From Adineta ricciae (Eukaryota; Rotifera; Eurotatoria; Adinetida; Adinetidae), in NCBI GenBank assembly GCA_905250025.1, contig CAJNOJ010000308.1, positions 52,088 to 116,087 of the forward strand: a stretch of DNA of 64,000 bases. Reading direction: 5' to 3'. The notes under the pieces are model-generated. The model saw nothing but the letters and a program-made list of their open reading frames with translations. It ran no database searches and was not told where the DNA came from. Position 1 is the stretch's first letter, and the number at the start of each line of letters is the position of its first letter. A program made the position numbers and the translations under genes. Below are positions 11,475 through 23,200 of this stretch, piece by piece.

Positions 11475-14400
11475 ATGTCTGTGGAATCGACAGCAACTTC
11501 CTCAGCTTCGCAAATGCCGGCTTTTAAAAATCGTCTCGATGTATATCTTCAACCGTCAAAACCACTGCAACCAAGTCTATCTCACAATGATCATTTACCT
11601 CCTGCAAGACATTCTATAAACGTTACAACAAGAGACCATCATCATAATCAGCAGCAACAGCAACAACAACAACAGCAGAATGGTTCGCGACCCCGAACAA
11701 TGTCGGCGTCAGAAGAAGCGTCTGCTGATACCGTTGGTGAATTAACAACAGTACCATCGTATTCAAATAGGCATTTACATAAACGCGATAGACGTAGTAG
11801 TGACATGAAAGGTGCAAGTGAACATCATGACACCTCCGCTGTTGATCGACGTAATTCCTCACCTCAAGTTTACTTGAATGCGCTTTTTTCTCATGGCTTT
11901 CGCAATACAAAACATCATCACAAAGCTAGTACCAAGTAAGTCATGGAGACGAGAAACAGATGATGATTGCGATAACGATACGGTGCTGTTTGACGACAGA
12001 AGAAACCTACCTATTGATAAAAAAAAAAGAGAAACTGATGATTGTTTTCTTTTTACTTCTTATCATCGAGAGTGAGTTAGTTACCATTTATAATTATGCT
12101 CTTGTATCTTACTAGCACATTACACCCATTGCTGTCATGTATAATATCGTGTTGATTTTTATTCCAGAGAAGAAGGAAATAACAATCCAATGACAAGCAA
12201 CAATGTAAATGCTTCAAATATTGCCCCTTCGACGCATGTTAACGATGTGACGGCAATTAAAACAGATGCATTCTCTACATCGGTGAGTCAAGTGTCTTTA
12301 TGTAGGCATGTTGTCATGTTTAAAAGAGAGTTTACCTATCGTTTACTACATGACATCCGAACGAGCGAACGAACGAACGAGAATGTGTGAGATGATGATT
12401 AGACACCAATGAGAGTACGAGGCATAGTTGAAGGATATAAACAAGATATGTTAAGCGCTCTTAGGAATGAAACGTTAGCTGTTAAGCTTAAGGACATTAC
12501 CATCATTCTATCTGAAGATCATTAGCAAGTATTTCAATGATTTTTAATTTAAACAAGATCAGGATTAGATAGATTAGATCAGCGAAAGATTCAATTGGCT
12601 TGTCGCTCATTTTGATAGCGCGAGTGAGTCTTGAGAGAGTGTAAAAATAGAAGGAGAGGCGTGAAGACGAATGAAGAACTCGTCTGGCATGTTATCTGAA
12701 CAAAACATGATTCGTTAACAGTAATGAAATAATCGTCTCTTCATCTATTTTTGTTCCGCTTGAATAGAAACGACAAGCTATTAGTGATGCGTCTTCTTTT
12801 TTTCTTTTGCACGCCTCTTTCACCATTTTATTTTTTTGTGTTTTCTGTACTCTTCGAGTGTCGTTCTTCATCCCATATAAGAACATTGCTAATAAAAAAA
12901 AAATAGGCCGGCAGATTTAATAGAAAAAAAAGAGACGCTAAGAGTTGGTCTTTTATCATTTACAGATATAAAGATACATATATATATACCTGTCTGCTGT
13001 GCTATTTTATATTCTTATTCAGAATTAAGTTTTACTATGATAAATAGACTCGATGTAAAAGAATCGCAGGTACTTTGTTCAAATGACAAAAGGTAGAATG
13101 ACCTTTTCGCATGTATACATATTTGTTCTATATAGAAAATGCCGCCGACAGTTGCAAATGGGCTTCGATTAGTAAATTCGCAAAGTAATGATCGTTTGTC
13201 ATCAAACCAGCCAGAAGATGTACCGGTTCAATCATTGTTCACTATGGATGCCTGGACATCTGAACCACGAACAGCTGAACCGTTTAGACACGATTCGAAT
13301 ACTCCACCTTGTGTAGCAGAAAACTATCGTGCTCATTTCTACGACTATGTAAGTAGCATGAAACGTCAAAAGAAGAAAGGAAATGTTTTCTTTGTAATTT
13401 CGCCTACCTAGTTTCATGTTAATTATTGTGGTGAATTTGAACACGAGGGGCCATTTCTAGCATCTCTGCGAGTAATGCACCAGAAACTACCTGCACCAGA
13501 TAACTCCGAAGCGCGAGCTATTGTTCGGTATGAATTCATCAAAAGGTGCAAACGAATATAATCGCAATGTGATATTTCTTCTAGCACGCCCGTTCGTAAT
13601 TATGTTATATCTGAACCGTTGAATGAGGCTAATGAACAACACATTCTCCAAGTGTTATTTGATAAAATCAACTTTTCATCTGTTCGAACTTATGGAACTA
13701 TTGGTGATCCGAAAGTGAGTAGGTGAGGTGAATTGAGAAATGAAATATCCATCATTGGTTTTTGAATTTTCTGTTAACAGACAAATGAAAAAGTCTACGC
13801 ATTTGATAAAATCAATGATGAGAGATATAATTGTAAGATTGGAGTACTTTACCAAAGCTCAAATCAAGTTAATGAACTACAAATTCTTGGCAATGATTCA
13901 CTAACAGATGAATTACGCGTTTTTCTCGAAAGTATTTCCAAACCAGTTTCCTTGAAAGGATTTCCAAACTATCGCGGTGATTTGGATACCAAAGATGACT
14001 TACATGGTGAATATTCTTACTATACTGTTCATGAGAACCATGAAATCATGTTTAATGTCGCACCGATTGTCCCAAGTACAAAAACCAATGGACAGTATAT
14101 CGAAAGAAAAGGCTTGATTGGTAATGCTTTTGTTTGTATTATTTTCCAAGAACCAGACGCGATCTTTTCGCCGGATTTTATATCAGGAAAAGTGACACAG
14201 ATTTATATTAGTGTTCAACCCGTCACTATCGAAAATCAACTTTACTATAAAGTAAGAACGAAAATCATTTGACACTTCTTCACTTTCGATTTGATTCAGA
14301 TTTGCATCTGGCGTCGAAATGATATTACAGCGCAAATCTGGCCACCTGGTGGAGTTTATAAATTCGATCAGTCATTTGTCTCGTTTTTCCTTACGTTACT

Positions 14401-15603
14401 ACTCAATGCAATCAATGTCGCTGTTGAATCACCTAGTCTTCGAAGGCAAATATCCGAACAGCGACAACGACTAAAATGCGAAGAATTGAGGAAACTAGCA
14501 CATATGTTTAGTGTCGGTCCTATACCAGATATGCACATTGAATACGATTATAGTCAACATTGGGTCGAAGCACGACCTAATGCACGCAGTGAAAGTTTTG
14601 CTGGTACTTCGTCGACTGGAACAAATGAGACCACAAGTACAGTATCTGGTCGGTCATCACCCGTTCCAAAGAAGAGAGGCTTTTCCAAGAAACTACTTGG
14701 CGTGTTTTCGGGTCGGTCTGGATCAGTCACATCAGCATCTTCGAATTATACGAATAGCGATACATCATCAGCTAATTCCCAACCATCAGCATCCGATGCT
14801 TCAACAGCATTAGGTCGAACGGTCTCTCACAGTACGAAAGAACCTGTTAAACGTGCACCTTCCGTGGTAAACTCATTCAATTCTCATCTTACCACTTAAT
14901 CTGCGTAACAAAACTCTTTCTTCTATTCTTAGAAACTGAATCAAGCTCCAGCCGCACCTCCTCGTCCAACAAGCTCTCTCACATTTCAGAATATCGTTGT
15001 GCAACCAGCCACTCCGTCTGGTGCTCCAGCAAATCCTTTTCCTTCCGACAAGTAAATACAATTTCTTTTTTCCATTATGAGTTCAATTAACACTACTCAC
15101 AATCTGTCTAGCAGTCTAACAAGCAACAATTTCTTGAATACGGCTGCTCTAACCATTGAATCCCGTAGTCGTTCTAATTCTTCGCCAGAACATCATAATC
15201 CTTCTAACAAGTACGTCTCAATCAGCATTGTATTTAAAAGTTTTTCCTAACATAACCATCATAATTACTAACTAGGTCGCCATATGTTCCTATAATGCGA
15301 TCAATACGAGAGATATGGTATTGAATATCGTTTTGTGTGATGTTAATTGCTTACTTGCATGTGTCTTTTTTTTTGTTGTCGAATGTCGTCTTTATTCGGA
15401 TATTTTTATATGAGTATTTTTCTATTTTTAGATCGCAATCATCTCATGCGTCAACAATTGATGAAGAAAGTCGATCAGCTAACATAACCGATGAAGAAAC
15501 TGATGATGATGATGATGGTGATGAGTTCAAGAACAATTCAAACGACGATGACAATTCATCGAATCCTCCAGTACCATCATCATCGATTATGAATATGTCT
15601 TGA
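11475..15603 (+). CDS. Rap GTPase-activating protein (SIPA1/RAP1GAP-type)
   Basis: Predicted 820 residues in ten exons: 11475-11935, 12168-12282, 13136-13348, 13412-13527, 13585-13714, 13781-14251, 14300-14866, 14933-15051, 15112-15210 and 15432-15603. All phases close. The N-terminal 190 residues are disordered with a Gln run. The catalytic RapGAP region runs from NYCGEFEHEGPF through LKGFPNYRGDLDTKDD and HEIMFNVAPIVP to IGNAFVCIIFQEPDA. It continues into the WPPGGVYKFDQSF and INAINVAVESPSLR-like helical end, as in SIPA1 and RAP1GAP. The Asn thumb is present, but its flanks differ from the canonical RKRHIGNDIV. The C-terminus is Ser/Pro-rich and acidic. Family role: stimulates GTP hydrolysis on Rap, controlling adhesion and junctions. 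I saw no GoLoco or PDZ domain. The subfamily is uncertain. Intron 2 is unusually long (853 bases). Confidence 0.88.
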
Positions 15604-15823
15604 TTTTCTCAATTAAACCTGCTTTTTTTCTCTCTTTTCGAACTCGATCCGGTGACATTATTTATTCTTTTCTCTCAGCCAGTGATGTTGCTCAGAAAGT
15701 TTTTTGCTTTTTCATCTTATTATTCGATCTTCGTGTTCATATTTGTTTCGTTTTGACCTTTCTTTATTATCTGCTGTAAACATGAAATATATAATATTAG
15801 ACAAAACCAACGGCAATGAGTTT

Positions 15824-16878
15824 TCAAAGTGACCAATCGATTGTTTGCTGACCGTGTTTTTGCAGTGCGGAATTTACGAGAGAAAAACATTTACAATTGG
15901 AAAATTTATTGAACGATAGCGGAGATGGATGGGCAGTTTTGATGACCGTGTGTTTCTTTGGATCAATGAGTTTTTCTTTCGCATGAGCAAAACCGCCCCA
16001 AAGAAGAAAAACCAGCCCTACAGAAACGAAAAAATATTATTGAAAAAGAATAGGGCTGTTGATTTCACCTTGACGTTGATCGGATAGAAGCTTGATAACA
16101 CTGTCAGTAAACTTAATCCAACCGATTCGAGAATGAGAATTGGGCAGATGCGGCCTGAAAAGAAATATTATTTGCGAACTTGCATATGAAAAACATGCCA
16201 CGAATCTTACTCTACAGTTAACGAAGCATTGAGCAGAAGAACACCCGAATTTGCCCATTTTTCTATTCGAAAAAAAGAATAGTTTAAGTAAATGTGTTAA
16301 ATAATTTACCTAGACAACCATGATTGGGAGTTTTGAACGATGAAATGTCACTTGCTAATTCTTTATAAATGTTTTTCAAGGACGGTGGTAATATTGTAAT
16401 TGTTTTAGGTACAGAGAAGGCCAAACCATGAGCCTAGTAGAAGAAAAACGAGAATATGTTGCGAGATGGCCTACTTCAAAGCATTTCTCACTTGTCCATC
16501 GTCATGATATGGATCTTGACCGAGAAGAACTACTTTAACTTGATTAAATGGTGTTTTATTGAACGCTTCGAAGATTAGATGCTTTGGTGGGTATGTGACT
16601 TTACCAGCTGACCATTGATCGTTGAGAAATTTTTCAATATTCTTGAAGTTGTCGCCATTGAACAAATCTTGAAGATGTTCAGACCATGATGGTTCGTGAA
16701 TTAAAGTACTCAATGATTGTTGTGTGTCAGTATTACTCGTTGTTGGTGCAATTTCAGTCGAAGGTTGATTTTGTTGTTGAATAGTTGTTTCTGACTTTTT
16801 TGTCGTTCGTCTTTTATTTGGACTTTGTTGGACATCAGGTTCCTTAGACGGCAGTTTTCGTTTTCGTGTGCCTACCAT
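15824..16878 (-). CDS. UNG: Uracil-DNA glycosylase
   Basis: Base-excision repair enzyme removing uracil from DNA. Predicted 280 residues in five exons: 16878-16492, 16433-16310, 16262-16211, 16154-16069 and 16017-15824. The water-activating motif is GQDPYH (residues about 120-125). AHGLAFSVP and the proline loop region [11 protein letters not shown] follow, then [28 protein letters not shown] and the DNA-intercalating loop HPSPLS with its catalytic His. The end IDWSL matches the family C-terminus. The first 75 residues are basic, then Gln/Thr-rich, as in the regulatory tails of nuclear or mitochondrial [12 protein letters not shown] and PNKRRTTKK look like nuclear localisation signals. The residues after YH are DDGQ rather than the usual GxxQ. 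It lies tail-to-tail with the Rap GAP gene, 220 bases away. Confidence 0.95.
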
Positions 16879-17184
16879 TTATCTAGAATGCGTTTTGCGT
16901 ATAGTTTCTAAACGTTTTGTCGAAAATCAATCCTTTTCTTCGAGGTTTATATGTAATGTGTCATGTCGCAACAGCTACGCATGATTGTGACATTACATCT
17001 GCAATGATTTCCCTTTCAATATTACGTAGAAATAAACAAGTGCAATGTATTTGTATTATTTGAAATATTCTATTCAATATCACAGAAATATACGAGGAAA
17101 ACAATAATAACAAATGTATGGTTTTTCACAATCGTTTAGAAGAATCGTTCTTGAAAAGAAAATGAAGGAATGCTTAAGAGAGAT
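16879..17184. other. Intergenic spacer UNG/GalNAc-T
   Basis: Holds the promoter side of UNG and the 3' flank of the GalNAc-transferase gene; both genes are on the minus strand. AT-rich and without further coding evidence. Confidence 0.45.
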
Positions 17185-19645
17185 TTATGCGGCATAGTGT
17201 TCAAATAGCCATTTTTGAGATTGCTTATCAGCTTCACATGGTTTCAGTTTAACCTGGTCATTATTCGAAAGGCCTTCCACATCGAGACAAAGTTTACTAG
17301 GATGATGAACGAGTGTTCCATTCTAAAAATGAGAAGCCAAGGAAATCATTCGAGTTCAATTCCGTAATCTTTCATTACTTTCTCATGTGTCCATGTTTGT
17401 TCTTGATTGCCAAAATCGCAACCCGATAGAACAATCGATGACGAATCTAGTGTAACTGAACATGTATCTTCTCGACGTAGTTGATGATTTTTTGTTAAAG
17501 AAAGATATTGATTAGCTGATGCACCATTCTGACAAGAGTAAACAGCTAATGGAATGCTTCCCTTTTCATCTTTACCCAAAGTGTCTAAACACAATCTAGT
17601 ATACGGGTTTCTCACCTAAAAATAACAGTGAACCCTTAAATATATTTCTTATTGCTCGCTTACTTCTCCATAAGCGAGAACATTCTCATCAAGAATAAAC
17701 TTTTCCGGAAATACATTGTCAAGATACCATTTAAATGAGTGACAACTCAAACGCTTACGAATCGCTCGACGGTCTTCAACATCACCAAAATCTTTACCCT
17801 GGAACAAAATGAAGATTTCCCTTTTCGAAAACATATTGATCAGAAATCGCTTACTATCAGTTCTCGTCGATGCATATAGTACAGTCGTTTATAATCATCC
17901 ATCCATACTTCTGCCAAACGCATAGAATTTCGACCATGAACATCACCTTTCCCTATACGAACAGTTTGAGAAAATTCTCTTTGATAAAGTCATCGGAAAA
18001 GATTTACCTTTTAGACCGGTCATGTTATATGGATGTCCTGGACGAAATATATGACCAACACGAGAGCACGGCACAAATTCAAGACTACCACCACACATCC
18101 AAACACGGAATGATAATTCTAAATTTTCACCTCCCCAAACCTACGTGAATAGAGTCAGAGAAACAAATCAGCAGTTTGTTATCTTACTTCCATTTCTTCA
18201 TCTAAAGAAATCGGTAAATGATTAAGACAAGGTTATACATGGCATATCAAAACCTTACCATAACCACCAATTTCAAAGAAATACTCTCTATCTGAGGCTA
18301 GAAGACCACCGGCCATTGTTGGCGATCTAATCAATAAGAAACAGAAAATTAGAATTCTATCACAACTTTTGTTTGTTCTTCTAGTTAACTAGGCGGTGTA
18401 TCATTCATTTTCTTGTGAAAGACTTTCTCAAGGCAAAAATATATCTAAAACACCTACGGATAGGGATCGATTCTTGATTTTTGAGCCTCGAGTGTTCTTT
18501 TTGGAATTGGTTTCCAATTAAAATGCAATGACCACCAAAAGCCGCCAACACTTCCAAACCCTGTGCCCTAAAATGAAAGCAATTAATTCTTACAAACAAA
18601 TGACATTTCAATTATCTCAAACACATACACTGTATTGCATGCTACGTTCACTGATCATATCAATGCTTGGACACAAAATCGCTGAACGTTTTTCTTTGAT
18701 TCGAGCAAGAAGAGGCTCTAACCTACATGAAAAACGAAAATCATCTTGCCATTGTTTCGTAGTTCATTCGTAAATATTTACCATCCAGCATTGGCTTCAC
18801 AATGTGCATCAAGAAAAACAACCACATCACCCGTAGCTATCGAAAGTCAATAAAGTACCTTTTCGAGCAAAAGAGACACTTACCATTTTTTGCTCCATAA
18901 TTTTTGGCCTTGATCAAACCAAGTCGAGTTGGTGCACGTAGAATTCGAACCAGATCTCCAAAGTGTTCTTCACAATACTCATCCAGAGGTGCACCCATTT
19001 CCTCTAAGCAAACATATTTCGATCACCTATTCCTTTCGGAAATCAATTTTTACGTACCGATGTCCGATTGATCATCAACTAGGATGACCTCTTTCAGTAA
19101 TTCTTTAGGTGAACGATTCAGAACAGAGTAGACTGTGCGAAGTACCGGGGACCAACGTTCATTCTTGAAAACAATTACCACTGATGCACTTGGCAGATCT
19201 TTTGGATACTGAACTGATCGACATTCACTATCCCGAGTATCTGGTATCGATCTCCACAAAGAAATTTTGTCACTAGCTCGTAAATTAAAAAATTCTTTTG
19301 CTAAAACTTGTTGTAAATCTTTGGATTCATTGGCCTAAAGAAAACGAAACTCAACACTGAAAGAATTGTTTTGTATTCAATTACTGTTAAAGAGACGCCG
19401 GCACCATTCTCACCAGGACAACCATGGCAAGGCTCAGGTGTTGTATAAGTTTCTCGATTAATCCGTATTTTTCTTTCATTCAAATTTCTTCTCGGTCTCT
19501 GATTTTGTTTGTCTTGACCAGACGGTTCCGAATTCGGCTTTAGATAAATGAAACATAACAGAAGAAAAACACCGATGAGGATCGTCGTAAATCTATTTCG
19601 ACGACGATACAGAAACCAATAGAAATATCGAGAACCTGACGGCAT
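17185..19645 (-). CDS. GALNT: Polypeptide N-acetylgalactosaminyltransferase
   Basis: Golgi type II membrane enzyme that starts mucin-type O-glycosylation by adding GalNAc to Ser/Thr. Predicted 579 residues in 13 exons: 19645-19385, 19334-19058, 19003-18884, 18836-18782, 18722-18629, 18567-18458, 18326-18259, 18201-18188, 18140-18008, 17952-17855, 17798-17664, 17615-17379 and 17322-17185. A short basic cytosolic end is followed by one membrane anchor ([17 protein letters not shown]). The GT1 domain has SVVIVFKNE and VILVDDQS, the metal-binding DxH as DAHCE (about 229-233), GGFWWSLHF and [10 protein letters not shown]. The Gal/GalNAc-T motif is [18 protein letters not shown] ricin-type lectin domain follows (CLDTLG..., final CLDVEG...QKWLFEH). 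Exon 8 is only 14 bases long. The exact isoform is not assigned. Confidence 0.95.
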
Positions 19646-20209
19646 CTAAAAACAGTTAGAAAAAAGGAAAATTTCTAGTTATTTTTCAATCCTTGTCCAT
19701 GTCACCACTACTCATGACAAATAGTATTTTAGCGAATCATACGATGAAGGAAAGTAAAAAACAGATATGTGCACTCATACGTGATCAATAAAATAACTTG
19801 TTATTCATGTCTAAAGAAGGAAATAGCATTGAGCGATAGCTTTCTCTTAGAATCGATTTTTAATGATGAAAATTAAATTCTCGGAATGCTTTTAGACTAT
19901 GAACTTAACATATGTTCTACCGAGTGTCACCATGGCAACATAAAAAAAATCAATCGCAGTAATGAATGACTATGTGAATCAGAATAATTCGGAGAAAGGT
20001 ATGACATACGTATATGATTCAAATGTATCAGTTGTCATCTTTAACAAAAAATAATCATCATTCGTGCAATATATCTGAAAAAAAGAGAAGAAAAACAATT
20101 TCGCTTTTTTTGCTTCGATCAACAGTCAATTTGAAAACAATAGATACAGAATATTGCCTGAGTAGAGCATTTACATAATGAAAAGCATGATTAGAAAATC
20201 AAATTTGAG
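19646..20209. other. Intergenic spacer GalNAc-T/LIAS
   Basis: About 560 AT-rich bases between two minus-strand genes: 3' flank of lipoyl synthase and promoter side of the GalNAc-transferase. No coding or RNA gene seen. Confidence 0.45.
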
Positions 20210-21353
20210 TTACATCGAGATGCCGACAGCTGCTGCTTGTTTCTTTTGGTGCTTATCTTTGAGAATATTTTTAATAAAATATTCGCCAGCACGGTATGAC
20301 GAACGAACAAGTGGTCCGCTTGCAACATACAGAAATCCAATTGACTCCCCATACTCTTTCAGTTCTTGAAATACTTCAGGTCGAATATATTCTTTGACTT
20401 TCAAATGTCGACGCGTCGGTTGCATGTACTGTCCTAGTGTTAAACAATCGACGTTCGCGCGTGTGCGTATCTGTAACATTGTTTCGCGTATCTGTTCGCT
20501 GGTTTCACCTAAACCCAGCATAATCGATGTTTTAGTGATAAGATTTGGATTGACTTCTTTTGCATGTATAAGAACACTCAATGATTGTTCAAAATTCGCT
20601 CGATAGTCGCGTACATGCGACTGTAATTCTCGAACAGTTTCAACATTATGAGCGTAGACATCTAAATTTGATTTGACTATAGTTTCGATGCATTTTTTAT
20701 CACCACGGAAATCGGGTGTTAAACATTCGACCAATAAATTCGGCTTCTTGCGTTTTATAGAACGAATTGTTTCTGCTATGTGAGATGAACCTTGATCTGG
20801 TAAATCGTCTCGGTCAACAGAGGTTAATACAATGTAATCAATATCCCATGAACAGATTTCACTTGCTGTATTTTCTGGTTCATTCGGATCAGGTGCTTCA
20901 GGCTTACGTGACGTTTTCACCGAGCAAAAACGACAACCACGAGTGCATTCATCGCCTAAGAGCATGATTGTAGCTGTTGCTATACGATCTTCGCCACCAT
21001 TCCAGCATTCACCTAACATCGAGCGAGAATAGTATGTAATTCTCAATCAAAACACATTACTAACCTATATTAGGGCACTTGGCTTCGACGCAAACCGTAT
21101 TCAAACTTAATTTTGACAAACTTTTCTTCAACTTGCTATAATTTTCACCCATCGGGATCTCTGTTTTCAACCATGGTGGTATTCGCAAACGTTGTTCACC
21201 TTTACGTAACACTAAATTTCCTTGATAATCATTCGATTTTTTCTCTTGAAGAAAATGGTTCAAATCGGGACCGTTCTCAAAACGAGATTTGCTGTGCGTA
21301 TAACGATTTAAGTAGAGATTGAGCCATGTTCGTTGAAGAAAATTTCTCATCAT
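20210..21353 (-). CDS. LIAS: Lipoyl synthase, mitochondrial
   Basis: Radical-SAM enzyme that inserts sulfur at C6 and C8 of octanoyl groups to make lipoate on pyruvate, 2-oxoglutarate and glycine-cleavage complexes. Predicted 363 residues in two exons (21353-21065, 21012-20210) with a 52-base intron. The auxiliary cluster motif is [12 protein letters not shown] and the radical-SAM motif is [25 protein letters not shown] and [12 protein letters not shown] follow, with MLGLGET and [14 protein letters not shown] farther on. The C-terminal RSSYRAGE supplies the Ser ligand of the auxiliary cluster. The first 30 residues are basic and hydroxylated, fitting a mitochondrial import signal. The ATG at 21353 is used; two codons upstream is only a TTG. 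It is divergent from the SS18-like gene with 168 bases between start codons. Confidence 0.96.
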
Positions 21354-21521
21354 GGTCAAAATAATAACTTTTTCTTTTACACTTTACAAATGGCAATGAC
21401 ATAACCTTGGTAGAGCAAGGCGTCATCTATATTTTTCTTGATTGGTGCATCGTTTTCTTTTTGAGTTAAGCCTGCCCTGTGTCGGCTCTTGTGTCTTGAG
21501 TTGCATTTTCACAGAAAATCA
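21354..21521. promoter_or_regulatory. Putative bidirectional promoter LIAS/SS18
   Basis: Only 168 bases separate the start codon of minus-strand LIAS from that of plus-strand SS18. Both 5' untranslated regions and core promoters must lie here or overlap neighbouring exons. No TATA box is obvious. Inferred from gene orientation only. Confidence 0.5.
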
Positions 21522-22447
21522 ATGTTAAACATGTATTCTCAGCAACAGTATTCGGCACCAACTGTAGTACAAACGAAACCGGCAATACAAAAAGTAATTT
21601 GATCTTGAGCCAATATGTAAATAACATACTTGTTCATAGTTATTAGATGACAATTCACATTTGATTATTCGAATTCTTGATTTACAAGCGAAAGGAAGAC
21701 AAGCGGAATCTTTGGAGTAAGATTCGATGATTGCACAGATATATCTGCATTATTTATCTTAGATATCAACGAACACTTTATCAGAATCTGAATTATTTGA
21801 TCCAATTCGATCCAACTACATCTCACTATCAAAATAATCTGCCGGTTAGTATCGTTATTTTCGTGTCAATCATCATTGAAGATCGTTTACCATTCAGTCA
21901 CCAGATATGTACAGTCAAACGCAATCGTCCATGATGGTAGAAATCTTTCAAGATAAAAAGCGTTTGATTTAAATCTATTTTATAGAATGGAAGTTCCATG
22001 CAACAGAGCCCATCTGAACAGAGTAAGATATTGTTACTCTATAAACATATAGTTCATCTTCAAAACGAGCAATTATAATAACTAAGAGGAGTTTAATTTT
22101 AGGTTATCGAACGCAAAACAGCCTTTCCTCGTCTTCCAATGAAAACATGAATTCTTACAGCTCATCGCACTTATCTCAACAACACACTTATGGACAGTAT
22201 CCAGTGTATCAACAACAAAGTAGACTAACATTTTCTTGTTTTTTCTTTCATATGGATGACGAACTGTCGACTTTTAGACATTTCATCGTCATCGAAACCG
22301 TCGGTGAATGCTCAGCAAAGTTCATACAGTACATACAATGAACGTCAACAAGGCTATCATCCACAACAGAATTATCTTAAGCAACAGCAATGGCAAAGCA
22401 CTTCACGTATGCCTGTTCAACAGCAGACATCCGACTATCGTCAATGA
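21522..22447 (+). CDS. SS18: SS18-like BAF chromatin-remodelling subunit
   Basis: Predicted 197 residues in seven exons: 21522-21593, 21640-21716, 21763-21844, 21898-21936, 21986-22022, 22103-22219 and 22278-22447. Phases close throughout. The SNH domain is read across three exons: IQK, then LLDDNSHLIIRILDLQAKGR, then EYQRTLYQNLNYLIQFDP. This corresponds to the SS18 N-terminal helix pair that joins the SWI/SNF (BAF) ATPase module. The remainder is rich in Gln, Ser, Tyr and Pro (SQQHTYGQYPVYQQQ, QQQTSDYRQ), the QPGY-type disordered activation domain of SS18, but shorter than in vertebrates. It is followed 184 bases later by a short SS18L2-like gene on the same strand. Confidence 0.88.
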
Positions 22448-22631
22448 ACGTACCAGTTTATAAACATTATTTTTCATTTTTTCAATATTGCTCTCGTTTG
22501 TTTTTAGAAATCATTGAGGGTGAGGCGTTCTTTCTGTATACATGTATCACTTATACATATAACAATGCTTCGATTAATGTTGTGAACAGTATGATTGAAA
22601 TTGATATGGTTTTGGTTTTAGATTTTCAAAA

Positions 22632-22990
22632 ATGTCGAAAATCTTCCTCACTGATCCACAAACAGGCAAGACTTATCCGGGTGATGAACACACTGTAACT
22701 AATGTAAGAGACACTTCCTATTGGATGAGAGATGTTTTTTTTGCAGAGCTTTCTTTCTATCTGACTAGTCATGTACTTGAAAATGTTGTATATAATCATT
22801 TGGAGAGAGAAAGGCTTAAAATTTTTTGTTTTAGTTACTTCGAGAAAATGCAGCGTTGATTCGAACAATCAAAGAATTACAAAATGATGGAAACGACGAC
22901 CATCTGTTTGATTATATGAAACAATTACATCGAAACATTGTTTGGCTTAGCTCAACAACGGATGAATCATCAACAAGAACTACTCAATAA
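22632..22990 (+). CDS. SS18L2: SS18L2-like short SNH-domain protein
   Basis: Predicted 75 residues in two exons (22632-22703, 22835-22990). Exon 2 encodes LLRENAALIRTIKELQNDG, then a short linker, then YMKQLHRNIVWLSSTTDES. This has the same spacing as the SNH helices of SS18 (LLDDNSHLI...YQRTLYQNLNYL) and of vertebrate SS18L2, which is also about 77 residues with little beyond the domain. Exon 1 is 72 bases and ends in phase 0 immediately before the LL pair, exactly like exon 1 of the neighbouring SS18-like gene. An AATAAA signal follows at 23050-23055. It might be a downstream exon set of the SS18 gene, but its own ATG and stop argue for a separate gene. Confidence 0.8.
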
Positions 22991-23200
22991 CACAGATCTA
23001 TTGTTGTTTTTTATTACACATAAATGTACATATTTCTATTTTCAACATCAATAAAAGCATGTTGGACGTTGATGCTTAGATTTACGGCGAGATTTTATTG
23101 AAAAACGAAATCATTTTCTCTATTTTCTGACACGAAAATTCCAGAAAACTCATGTTTATTTCATAGACCAGAAAATATCTTCGTTTCATTGAGAAAGTCT

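Noticed and set aside
11878-12075. Read-through of Rap GAP exon 1 into a second frame (VPSKSWRRETDDD...)
   Set aside because: The donor at 11935/11936 joins in phase to 12168 and continues the gene; the frame at 11878 has no similarity.
18405-18611. Alternative frame [13 protein letters not shown] in the GalNAc-T exon
   Set aside because: The neighbouring frame gives [17 protein letters not shown], the conserved family sequence, with closing phases.
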